Source of the DNA: Pratylenchus scribneri
Taxonomy: Eukaryota; Nematoda; Chromadorea; Rhabditida; Pratylenchidae
Direction of reading: 5' to 3'
Length of the DNA stretch: 64,000 nt
NCBI GenBank assembly: GCA_030063045.1
Contig: JAQSEB010000019.1
Span: forward strand, 3,078,967 to 3,142,966
The first letter of the stretch is position 1. Each line of letters opens with the position of its first letter. A program made the translations under genes and the position numbers. Below are positions 23,004 through 34,600 of this stretch, piece after piece. The notes below the pieces were generated by a model that made no database searches, had not been told where the DNA came from, and was given only the letters and a program-made list of their open reading frames with translations.

Positions 23004-23965
23004 GATTTCAATGGAAAAAAAACGAAGATGAAAATAAATATTTAAATAAATAATAAAAATAATAATTTTTTCTCCATAATTTGTAAATTCATTTTTTAAT
23101 TTTTTTAATAAAATTAAATTTTTTAATCAGGTATGATGTTCATGAATATGAAGCTTCTGTTTCTTAAGACATTAATTGTGTAAAAAATCAAAAATGATCA
23201 ATCATTATCCTCTTTTGTACTTTAATATTTTTCACATTTTATTTGTTTTTTTAATCTAATCTACCTATCCAAATTCCAGCCATTTTGTTTACAGTCTACT
23301 TTTAATTTAAGTCATCGGTGCTAATTTAAAATAAAAATGTGCATTTCCGGAAAATTTTAAATATATTTTATCAAATTAAGTTATATACTGGGAAAGACCC
23401 CGGGGACAGCGGCATTCATTTTGTTGAAATATGAAGTAATTTATTAAATGTTATGCAATTAAATATTGGCTAAATATACCGGAAAGAATGAAAAAAATGT
23501 GCCCAAACTGATCTTTGATTCCTGGCCAACATAATTTAATTTTTATAATAAAATAAAACCAGAAAAGTTCGATGGTCATAAATAATAAATTTTGGGTGTG
23601 AAAATATTTCTTTGGCAATAGCAAATTGGCAATTAAATTTAAAATTATTTTTGTGATGAACTTTTTCAAAAATCATGTCGTAAACTTTAGTTATCCTCGT
23701 CAAATTGCACCCAAGGGAATAATTTATTTTAAAATAGCTTAAATTCCATGAAAATGATATTCTAAAAATGACGGATAAATGACAACTTTTAAAAATAATT
23801 GTTGGCCAAAATAGATATATATTGGTAGTTTTGCCAATAGTCTGAATTTTTATAATCACTTGAAAAAATAAATTAACCATTTGCAATCAAACCAAATTCC
23901 CTTTAGAAATTCTCAATTATTCTCACTCCGTAAAAAATTCATAAAACTGTTAATGTCAATCATAA
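23004..23965. other. intergenic, AT-rich
   Basis: No supported gene. Minus-strand frames at 23451..23886 are hydrophobic, overlap one another and lack splice sites that would give a protein I recognise. Confidence 0.4.
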
Positions 23966-25291
23966 ATGGAACTCCTTCTTTTTGAACCGAATGAATTTGA
24001 GCGGCTTTACAATTGCAGTTCCTACAATTTGGAGTCAATTCCATTGGAGCAAAGACAACATAAATGGCTGGGCATTGGATTCATCACATTGACCACAATT
24101 TATCAGGCAAATTCCCCCATCATTATTAAATAAATGTCCAAATAATAATCATTTTAAGGTGCTTTATGTGCCCTGCATGATTTCAATGTGGAAACACACC
24201 AAAAATAGTCATTGCTATAAAATAATGTTTTACATTGGAATTATTGATATACTCGCCTTGATTGTAAATGGATGGATGACCGGCTATTTGGGCTATATTG
24301 GGGCCGTCTATTGTTCATCACCTCGAATGATATACATATTCGGAGCATATGGAATGGGTCTTTTAACCAAATTTGACTAATCTATTTAATAATTTAATAT
24401 TAAAGGATGTTGGGTTACGGAATCGTCCATTGAAGTGGTTTTGGCCCTGAATAGATGCATTGAACTTTGGTCTAACGAATTGGCCAATAAAATGTTCGGA
24501 AATAATAAATTGTGGATTTGGCTTGGAGTGCCAACTCTTTATGGCCTATATTATGCATTTTTCACAAAACCAGCCCTTTTCACTGGCATTTATTTTTCGT
24601 GGTTTTTCAATCCACATGTTGGCTACATTGATGACCCCCAAGGCGTTGTAATTTATTAAATAATTTTATATTAATATTTGCACATTTTAATAGTATGAAA
24701 ACATTGAGCATACAATTTATAATAATGCACTTTTGTTAATTTTGGTTATCAGTTATGTTGCATTTTGTATCATTTTAATGTTCAAATCTTTTGGAAGAGG
24801 TCAAACCAATGGTCAACAACAGAGTTTCTCACAGAAAATGGTCCATAAATATTTAGATAAAAATATTTCTATTTTATAGATTTTCTTTCAAGTTTTTCTG
24901 ATCAGCATCATCAATGCGATTGCCGCCTCCGTCTATGTTTATATGCAATATTTTCATATCAATGAGGCTATCATCGTGCTTGGCCAATTCTGCTGGATGA
25001 ATGCTCATGGTCAGTTTAAAATGTCATATATAATTAATCACTTATTGATTTTCAGGCATTCCCCCAATAATTTATTTGACAATGAACAAATCAATCCAAC
25101 GGGATGTGCGGGGGATACTTTGCAGAATTGTTGGTAAAACCGTTTCCTCCGTTCATCCAATTTCCGGAAGTCATGCCCAAAATCAAACACGAACGGCACA
25201 ATTAGGCAATGCTTTCGGCAATAATCAAATTTCCTCTGTGGATGCCACTTTAAAAGTAGTTAAATCCGGAATGACTGGACGAGAAAATTAA
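23966..25291 (+). CDS. Srt-family serpentine chemoreceptor
   Basis: Nematode 7TM receptor of the Srt (class T) type, expected in the membrane of chemosensory neurons. Exons 23966..24106, 24159..24357, 24406..24647, 24694..24840, 24880..25009 and 25056..25291 give 364 residues. Family-like features: an N-terminal YNCSSYN, TM1 ([20 protein letters not shown]), TM2 ([18 protein letters not shown]), [11 protein letters not shown] after TM3, TM6 ([17 protein letters not shown]) and the diagnostic C-terminal [20 protein letters not shown]. The cytoplasmic tail is Ser/Thr-rich. Intron 1 has a GC donor (CAG|GCAAAT at 24107). It lies 1.0 kb after the preceding GPCR on the same strand. The length is normal for the family. 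Confidence 0.85.
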
Positions 25292-25870
25292 TAATATTAA
25301 TTTTATCAAAGAATTAAGATATTTCCTTTTGCTATTACTATATAATATTCAAATTTATGTGTTTCATATTTCATTTATTTAGCAAAAAACTATTCCATTT
25401 GATTTTGCTTACATTTTATATAGCAAAGATTTGAAATTGCGTAATAAATCTTCTTTTCCTTCAGGCTCTAAATTGAAAGAATAGTGAATTACTATATAAT
25501 TTTTAAAAGGGATTTATAAATTCTCTCCGTGAACAAATTCAAGAGGAATAATCAAATTAATCATCAAAGAATTTAAAAATTTATTTCTAATTGATTCATT
25601 TCCAACCGATCATCCATTTCCATCATTTTTTTCAACTTGATTGATCACCACAGACCATATAATTATTGCTGAATTTCAACCTCCTCCCCCTTTTCCCAAT
25701 CCAATTTTTAAATTATTTACCACTTTCGAGACCAAAATGGACCAAATCAAATAATAAAATCAAAATCAGCTGATCTCTAAAAATAAAAAATTTCTTTTTG
25801 ATAAAATTAATTGTGCCTGAACGAATTTTGAAATTAATTAAATAAAATTGATTTATTTTTAAATCTGAAA
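25292..25870. other. intergenic, AT-rich
   Basis: No gene or repeat recognised. Confidence 0.4.
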
Positions 25871-28800
25871 ATGTTATTATTTAAAATTTCCATTCTTCTG
25901 CTCATTTATTTGCCTTTTTCTCGCACATTTTTCGACTATCCTGAATTGCTTAATTCCATCAATACAAAATTAAATCCATGCGATGATTTTTACACATTTG
26001 TTTGTGATGGATTCCATAAAAATGTGAAATTAGGGTAGGAAAATTTTCTAAAAATTTAAAATATTTTGAATAGTTCCGAATGCACGGAAATCAGCAATTC
26101 GGCGACAAGAAAATTGCTGGTTCAATCACAGTTGGAAGGTAAATTTGCGGTCAAAAAATAAATAAAATTCAAAATATATTATTTATAAATTATAATTAAA
26201 TTTATTAAAATTTATAATTTAAATTTATAGCAATTTTGAGGGAAAATATTTATCATCAGCAAATGTTCTCTTCCAATAATCAAATTAATTCAATTTATGG
26301 AAAAATGTTTGGTTTTTATCGATCATGCATGGAATGGCCAGGAAAAGAATTTTCCTATGGAAGTGAAGTGGTGTTGGCCAAATTGGAGGAATTGACAATG
26401 AATGGAGGCAGTGGACGACAATTCAACACGGAATGGGCCATAAAGGCATTTCCGATTGGGACATTCTTCCAATTGATTACTTTGATTGATACAAGGAAGG
26501 GGAGGAATAATCCAAACAGAAAAATTATTGGTAAAATGACAAAAGAAAATTTTAAAATTTTATTTTGATTAAAATTTAAATATTTTTTAAGAATTATATT
26601 AAAAAGAATAAATTAATTTGATCAAAATTATAAAAATTATTTTTTATTTATTCGTGTAAAATTTTTCTTTTTTTTAATTAAAATCAATTTTAGCAAATAG
26701 GTTAAATAATTTTAAAATTAAAGGAATACGGCCAAAACCGTTGATTTCCAGTCAGGCAGATTGGAATTCGAATGGAAAAGTGAATCAAAAATATTAAATT
26801 AAAACCCAATATTCCCTAAAAACAGAGAAATACCCAATTGATGAGCAGTCGTTTTGGCCAAATAATGCATGCTTTGTTGGAGGATGACATTTGGCGAGCA
26901 CTTCGCCGGAATAGGCAGCCCATTCTTTTCCCATTCACAAATTACATTTTACAGGCATTCTCCCACAATTTCAATTAATATTTTTGCCTATTTTTAGGGC
27001 GAAGTCAATCCAAATTGTCTTCAATTAAATTGCCCAATGAGCGATCAACTCATTCGAATGCTTTTTGCCGAGGCTGAAAGACGTGTTCGGAATTTACTCA
27101 TTGTGGAACAAAAATTGGCCACTAATTTTGGTGAAAACAATTTAATTTTTATTAGGAAATTTATTTAATTTTAAAATTAATTTATCACATTTTATGAATT
27201 AATTTTTTCTCATCTATTTTAGACACGGATCCCCTCTACGAGAATGGTCCATTGGCCCGTCAATCCTACATTAAATTAAGCCAAATTGACCAAAATCCGC
27301 CTTTCTCATCTTTCAATTTCACCAAATTCCTCGGCACCCTTTTCGCTCCAATTGGCCACCCAATCAATGGGGACACCGAAATACATGTTTCCCAGCTTGG
27401 ATTACTCCAAAAACTTGGTGGAGTATTGGCCCAATTGAATGGCCAACAAATTTCGGATTATTTGGATTGGCACACAATTTGGGCTTTTTTGCCACAAATG
27501 GACAATCGATACACACGGCCCTATGTGAATGTGAACAAAATGAAAGGTCCATTAAATAATTTTAATAATTAAATTAATTTTTAGACTCACTCAGTGTCCG
27601 AAAATGTCCAATGGAAAGGCGTTGGATGCAAATGGGAGAAAAATGTGAAAAATTTGTGGAGTGGTATTTTCCTCATTTGCTTGACCGACTTTACATTGAA
27701 AAACACATGGGCAAAGGTGTTCGAGAAGAGGTGAAACTAATTTACAACAATGTTTATGACGCATATCGAACAATGCTGGAAAGTTAGTTTTATTTTAGAG
27801 ATTTAATAATTTAAAATTGGAATTTGTCAAAATTATTTATTGATTATTTCCAAATTAAAATTAAATTAGTTGTTGATAATTTTTCCAATAATTTTAACTT
27901 AAATAGATAATTCCTGGATGGATTTTGGCACGAAACAGCGAGCATTGGACAAATTGGATTCTGTTCAAGCAAATGCCGTATATTTTGATCAAATTTTCAA
28001 TGACAACTATTTGTCTAATATTTATCGGCCATATCAAGCATTTCGATTGGATATGCCTTTTGTCCAAATGGTCCATCAAATTGAAGGTAAAAATAATGAA
28101 TTTATTTTGTTTTTCATTGATTTTTATTTTTTATGTCTGAATTTTCTACGGCAATTTTCCTCCTCTGACTATTATGATCCATCTTGGGGAGTAAATGCAT
28201 ATTATAGTCGGGAAAATAATGCTCTCATTGTGTTGAATGGATATTTGCAATTGCCGATTTTCAGTCCCAATTTCCCAGCTTCTCTAAATTATGCCGGAAT
28301 TGGTGAGATTTTTATTTTTTAAAGGATAATTCAATTTTTATTAAAATTATTCTTAAAATAATTTAAATTTTTATCTTTTTAAATGATGAAAAATTACATT
28401 TTAAATTTTGTATTTCCTCCAAAATAATAAATTTTAAAATAAAATAATTTTTATTCACCCCGAAGGTACGGTTCTGGGACATGAACTGAGCCATGGATTC
28501 GATGATTGGGGTTCATATTTCAATTTGGATGGTATAAATGAAGATTGGCTGGGTCCATCCATGCGAAATGTTTTCCATGAGAAAAAACAATGTTTTGTGG
28601 AACAATATGGCCAAATTAAAGTCAAAAATAATTTTTGAGTGAATTAATTTTAATTTTAAGTTAAATGTTGATGGCACGAATTTGTCAATAAATGGTTCAT
28701 TAACCGTAAATGAAAACATTGCTGACAATGGGGGATTGGCGGCCGCATTTAGGGCATTTAAATCCATTGGCCAAGCAAATGGCCCTAATAATAAATTGCG

Positions 28801-29320
28801 GGGATTGGAACAATTCAATGCGGATCAACTCTTCTTCATTCATTATGCATTTGTAAATTATTTAATCATTTGAAGTCAAATAATTTGGATTTGAATTAAA
28901 TTATAAAATATCAATAAACAATAATCACCTTAATTTTAGAGGGATTATCTGATAATTTCCTAATTTATTTTTTTCCTTAAATAATTTATTATTATTACCT
29001 ATATTATTTTTCCGTTTAAGCGAAAAATGTAAAAAGTTGGTGAAAAAATTACAATGCTTTTATTTAATAACCATAATTAATTCTAAATTAAAAATTTATA
29101 AATGCGGAATGTAAGTATTTATAATTTTTCAACATTTTTTCAGCGGCAATGTTCTAGAATGGGCCAAATTTGGCTTCGTCAAAGGTTGATGATTGGCCAA
29201 CATTCGGTTGTGCCGGCACGAGTCAATATTCCTCTCCAAAATTTGCATCAATTTGCTGCCACTTTTAATTGTCCTGCCGGATCACCAATGAACCCGCTTA
29301 AAAAATGCACACTTTGGTAA
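25871..29320 (+). CDS. M13-family (neprilysin-like) zinc metallopeptidase
   Basis: Secreted or surface zinc endopeptidase of the neprilysin family that cleaves peptides outside the cell. Exons 25871..26034, 26074..26138, 26231..26530, 26724..26779, 26826..26954, 26998..27130, 27223..27546, 27585..27782, 27907..28302, 28466..28620, 28661..28852 and 29144..29320 give 762 residues. An N-terminal hydrophobic segment (LLFKISILLLIYLPFSRTFF) is followed by the M13 N-terminal start, NPCDDFYTFVCDGF. Catalytic features are intact: VNAYYSRENN, zinc site GHELSHGFDD (HExxH), ENIADNGGL (the third zinc ligand Glu and its Asp), then HSVVPARVN and the terminal CTLW. Because the zinc ligands and the substrate-binding NAYY motif are all present, it should be active. 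Intron 5 uses a GC donor (CAG|GCATTC at 26955). A 63-nt segment at 28087..28149 starts like an intron but has no acceptor and stays in frame. Confidence 0.9.
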
Positions 29321-30118
29321 ATGAATTTGGATGGATGTAAAAAATATATAAATTGTTTTTTAATTCTTTCTTAATTATTTTGCATTTTCTTACAATAAAA
29401 ATCAAATTTTTTGTTATCACTCTTAAAATAAAATAATAGCCCTAAACATCAAATTAATATATAAATTTATTATAATCTAAACAATTTTAATATTAAATTC
29501 ACGTTAATAAAAAACCACTTCTTGTAGGGCAAATAATGCCCCCATATTCAACCCATTTTATACAAATATTCCCTCTATTAAATTTTGAGGTAAAATGGCC
29601 TATTTATAGTCCACACATTCCTTTGGAAAATTGTTTGAATTTTTAAATCTTTTATAGTAGATTAAAAAGTGCAAAATTTTTCTATCGGTAATTATTTCCA
29701 TGTAGTCCATTCTTTGTCATTACAGTCAAATCGAATGGATTCAATAATAACAATTAACAGGTATGAGAAAATTTTTGGTGGGCAAAAGTGCCAGTCAAAT
29801 TATACATTAGTTTTCTTCATTATTTTGTTAGGTCTCTATTTTGACCAAAAATTGTAAATTATCTGTTATGTTCCGGCTATATTATTTGTAATGGAAAGAG
29901 AGAAAAAACAAAATAAATGCAATTATTGAAATGGGTCAAAACAGTACAAGCCTAATTATTAAGTATTAGCAATTGAAACAAAAAAGCCAGTTTGATGGCC
30001 AAAAAATTGGCATAAAAAATGATTCTAATTACCAAGCAAACTTTTCATTTTGCTTTATCAATAATAATTATAAATTTTTATTTTATTAAAATATTTTTTA
30101 GTAATTTATTCAAGCAAA
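29321..30118. other. intergenic, AT-rich
   Basis: No supported gene. A 62-codon frame at 29669 has no recognised features. Confidence 0.4.
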
Positions 30119-31263
30119 ATGTCATCATCATTTTTGAATTTTACTTTTCCAATTGGGAAAGAATACAATGGAATACAATTCCAAATTTTATTTGCATTGA
30201 ATTCGCTGGAATTGTTGGTCCATTTTTTCTTGGATGGTCCATTTTCGGCCATCAATTTTTTGTTGATTTTCAAAACATCAATTTTGCATAAAAATTTGAA
30301 ATTTATTCTCCTTTGCCAGAGTGCCTGCATTTTTGTGAGGGCAATCGGTAATTTTGTAAAAAAAGGAATAAGTGGGATATGGGAGGGATAAATGAGAGAA
30401 AATGGGAATTGGTTTGATTTAATGAGAGAAGGGTTAAGTAGAATGATATTTTTGGGAGAAATATTTTTTGTAAATGCTTTTTTTCATAAAAATTTGTTTT
30501 CCGGAAAGATTTATTTCCATTTAGATTCCGGAACGATTTTTCTCCGGTTAGATTCCGGAAAAAATTTGTTTCTAGTTAGATGAGTTTAAGTAAGATACCT
30601 ATACCTACAATTTTAATAAATTCCGCCTTTTCTCTCATTCATTTATCCGTTGAGTAATTTATTATTATAAAAATGGCCAATTAATTTTATAGGTCGATCC
30701 ATTTTGAACATTGTTCGTATCACTTCTTTTAATAATTTGGTCAATATTGGACCCCCAATCATTGCATCGCTTTATTTCCAGCCAACTTATATTCGAAATT
30801 TGATTATTCATATTTTGGTAATTGAAAGAATTATGGCCACCGTTTTCTTCAAAACCTATGAAAGATGGCAAGGGAATTCATTCAGCATTGTCTGGTTTCT
30901 TTTAATAGTATGAAATTAACTAATATGAGAATTCTCATTTTTATTGCAAATTATCCCTTTCACCAGTTTGTAATAACAATTTTCAATGGGAATGCCCGTT
31001 TTTTATTTGGCAAGGATGCATCAGAAACAATTAGTTACTTCACTTTCATCACTACATTCATTTTGGGAATGTTTGAATTATTAGCATTTGCATGAATTTG
31101 GTGCCGAAATGATCGAATATATCAGTAAGAAATTTTTAGTCTTTCAGAAAAATATCAGAGGTAAATAAATATTAAATTATAAATTCAATTCTTTTTTTTT
31201 CAGATTTCTGAGAATATTCGAACGGCCAAACTATTGATTCCATGCATTTTTCTCCATTTGTAA
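30119..31263 (+). pseudogene. Sre-type chemoreceptor, 5' part, broken
   Basis: The first two exons (30119..30347, 30693..30907) read cleanly: SLELLVHFFLDGPFSAINFL, FKTSILHKNLKFILL, then the Sre-type TM3 signature VIERIMATVFFKTYERWQG. Exon 3 (from 30967) runs through TM5 (FITTFILGMFELLAFA) into an in-frame TGA at 31092, continues as IWCRNDRIYQ, meets a TAA, then reads EIFSLSEKYQ, the family's LS-x-x-YQ motif. A further exon from about 31205 (ISENIRTAKLLIPCIFLHL) ends in TAA at 31261. TM7 and the C-tail are missing. A MITE begins 18 bp later. The missing 3' part resembles the separate fragment at 44969..45504. Confidence 0.75.
30499..30580. repeat. short tandem repeat, ATTCCGGAA core
   Basis: About three imperfect ~30-bp units containing TTCCGGAAAGATTT / TTCCGGAACGATTT in intron 1 of the broken Sre gene. 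Confidence 0.6.
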
Positions 31264-31272
31264 ATTTTAAAG

Positions 31273-31470
31273 GTTTAAAGTAGGGTTGGACAGAGTCGGT
31301 TCCTAAACGGTCTTGGCTCTGAAACTCGGTTTTCGGTTCCTGTAAAAAGGTCGGATCTCGGTTCCGGTTCCTCCTATTTTCGGTTCTTAAAAGCAAAAAT
31401 TCTCAATTTCGGTTCTAAAATGCATCGATTTTTGGAACCGGAACCGACTCTGTCCAACTCTAGTTTAAAG
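31273..31470. mobile_element. 182-bp MITE with 8-bp target duplication
   Basis: The element spans 31281..31462. The left end is TAGGGTTGGACAGAGTCGG followed by TTCC; the right end inverted is TAGAGTTGGACAGAGTCGG followed by TTCC, so the ends match with one difference over 23 bp. It is flanked by GTTTAAAG on both sides (31273..31280 and 31463..31470). An 8-bp duplication fits a hAT-type transposase. The interior is made of CGGTTC-rich short repeats. Decayed relatives lie at 52075..52205 and 58135..58200. Confidence 0.8.
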
Positions 31471-31695
31471 AACGAATATTTTTGTAAGAACCCAATCATA
31501 TTTAATCAAATGATTCTCAAAGAAAAAGCATTTTATTTAAAAGATAGATTGCAACAAAATTGGAAAAATAAAATATGGGAAAAAGCGATTATTAAATCTT
31601 ATGATTGTCAGACTTTGAATTTATTCATTTTAAAATCAAATATCAATATCTCATAAATATCATATTCCTCTTTTGAATATCAATTTTGACTGCAC

Positions 31696-34600
31696 TCATC
31701 GGGCAAAGTAAACCTCGAAACAATCAGCCTTGCCAAAAATTTCACCTGCATATTTGTCGAAATAGCAATAGGTGTCGATGTGCGGAGCTCCCTCGATCCA
31801 AAAATGTGTCGTTTGAGCAACTCCAAATTTGATTTCACAATTTGTACCGAAAATTGTGTCATAGTGGAGGAGCAGCACGGTGTTGTAGATGTGCGATTTG
31901 ATATATCCCTGCAGTCCGATCGCATTGGCCACATCATTGCTATTCGCATTATCACTGAATCAAAAAGTTAAAAATTAAATTTTGAATATATTAATCATTT
32001 TAAAACGCACTTGAGCCTTTTTCGTATTTCCTCCACTCTTTTTATGCACCAATTCTTGGCACCTTCTACCTTCATTTGTGATCGACTTTCGCTTATATTA
32101 AAGCGGCTGATTAGGAATTTGATATTCGAATGGGCTGCGACATCGGAGCAATTTTTCGGGGTGCAAAAATGTTGCCATTCGTACTCAGATCTTGCCACTA
32201 TGACATTGAATCCAAAACTGGAATGAAACAGGGAAGAAAATTTTGTAAAATTTCAAAAGCCCTTTAAAAAATTTTACCCTAATTCGCCGCGTTGATCCGC
32301 CTCCAGTACAATTTTCTCTGCCACACTTTCGAATTCATTGTCAGCAAATTTTTTGTTCCCAATTGCAGTAATGGCCTCTTCTTTGATAATTTCTGGCCAT
32401 GAAAAAATCTGCAAAATTAAAAATTTTTTGTATGTAAAAATAAATATTTCAAAATTATTTACGCAATTTCCGGGCGAAATATTTTTAGCCTATCCTAAAA
32501 AAAACCCCATAATTGCTTCCATGTTCCTTTTTAGATTTATAAGATTAATCATTTGGTTAGGTAATATTATTATCCAATTAGGCAACAATTTCTTAATGAG
32601 TTTTATTCTACCACACATTTTTATCTAATTTTTGATTTCTGACTTTTATTATCAGAGATTAATTTCAGATTCTGAAGCTTTACTAATTTATATATCGTAA
32701 GACTCGTCCATTATTATATGATTTATATGGTTTAATCCAGAATCAATTAAGTATTAAAAACCATTTTTTCATTAGGTTAACTCATCAATTTAAATTAAAC
32801 ATATGTTACGGGCAAAAGTGTAAATTGGGCAAAACTAGTTATGCCCGTCCAAAACTAGTTATGCCCGTCCAAAACTAGTTATGCCCGTCCAAAACTAGTT
32901 ATGCCCGTCCAAAACTAGTTATGCCCGTCCAAAACTGGATTAAGGTGAAAACAATAGAAAATAGGAGGATTAAGAGGGATTAAGCCGGATTAAGCCCCGA
33001 ATTTGATGTGAAAAGGCCCGTAGGGCCAGAGGAAGGTCAGGGAAGTTGGCCGAAGTCCCTGAGACAGGGCGGGATATAGCTAAATATAAGGGGATATACG
33101 TGGATTAAGGGGAATTAAGCCGGATTAAGCCCCGAAATGGATGGGCGGGAATCTTGGTTTGGCTGTTTGCTTCCGGCTTCGCGAGAATCCTATGCTCCGA
33201 ACCCCTAATCTTAATCCCTAGCCCATAACTAAGCTTAATCCGGCTTAATCCCCCTATATCCACCTTAATCCCCCTATATCCGGATATATCCCGGGTGCTC
33301 CGAACTCCTAAGCCCCTAGCCCCTAGATCCCATGCCGCCCCTAACCATAACCCTAATCCCTAGCCCCTAACTAAGCTTAATCCAGCTTAATCCCCCTTAA
33401 TCCACGTATATCTCCTTATATCCGGCTTATTCCCGCGCAGTCTCCGGGCCTCTGTTACACTTCCCCGACCTTCCACTGGCCCTCCAGGCAATTTCCCATC
33501 GATTTCGGGACTTAATCCCCCTATATCCACCTTAATCCCTCTATATCCCGATATATCTCGCGCACATTCCGGGCCTTTTTTACACTTCCCCGACCTTCCA
33601 CTGGCCCTCCAGGCAATTTCCCATCGATTTCGGGACTTAATCCCCCTATATCCACCTTAATCCCTCTATATCCCGATATATCTCGCGCACATTCCGGGCC
33701 TTTGTTACACTTCCCCGACCTTCCACTGGCCCTCCAGGCAATTTTCCATCCATTTCGGGGCTTAATCCCTCTTAATCCTCCTTAATCCCCCTTTATCCGG
33801 ATATCCCGCGCACCTTCTTTTTGACGTCCGCGCACCCCTGGAACCGTTTACGTAAGCAAGAGAGCAAAGGGGATTTGAGATAAGCATGAGGGAGGAGCAG
33901 AGAAGAAGGGAAATCAATTGGGGTCATGCTAAATTTTTTTTTCTTGATAAAAATATGTTTTTACAAAAATTTTTTTGTATTTTCTATTGTTTTCACCTTA
34001 ATCCAGTTTTGGACGGGCATAACTAGTTTTGGACGGGCATAACTAGTTTTGGACGGGCAAAACTAGTTTTACCCAATTTTTGATCAAAACTAGTTTTGGA
34101 CGGGCAAAACTAGTTTTGCCCAATTTCCACTTTTGCCCGTAACACATATATAAAAAAAATAAAAAAATTGACACATCATGACGAAAATTACAAATTGGTA
34201 AAAAATTGTATTTATCAAAATTCGCTTTCTGAATTATTAGTAGCCAAAAAATAATGAGTAAAAAAAGTAAATTATGGAAAAAATAATGCATACATTTGAA
34301 AATAGTGTTTTTAAAATACAAACTATTATACCAACCAATTTATTTTCAATCCAAGATATGAGTCTGGAGATGACATTTTGAGCGATGCTCAATTGAAGTT
34401 CAATTTTGCTGTTTCGGTAGGAGGCTGAGCCTTTGCTAGCAACGCACATTGTTCCCATGATTAACTGAAAAAATTTGTTCATGCATTATTCATAAAAAAA
34501 TTCATTGAAAGAAGAAATGCTCAATTTTTAATTATTCAAAAATGAGTTTCTGTAAATTCTCTAATAGAAGCAAACTCTATAATCTTGAAATTTATAAGCC

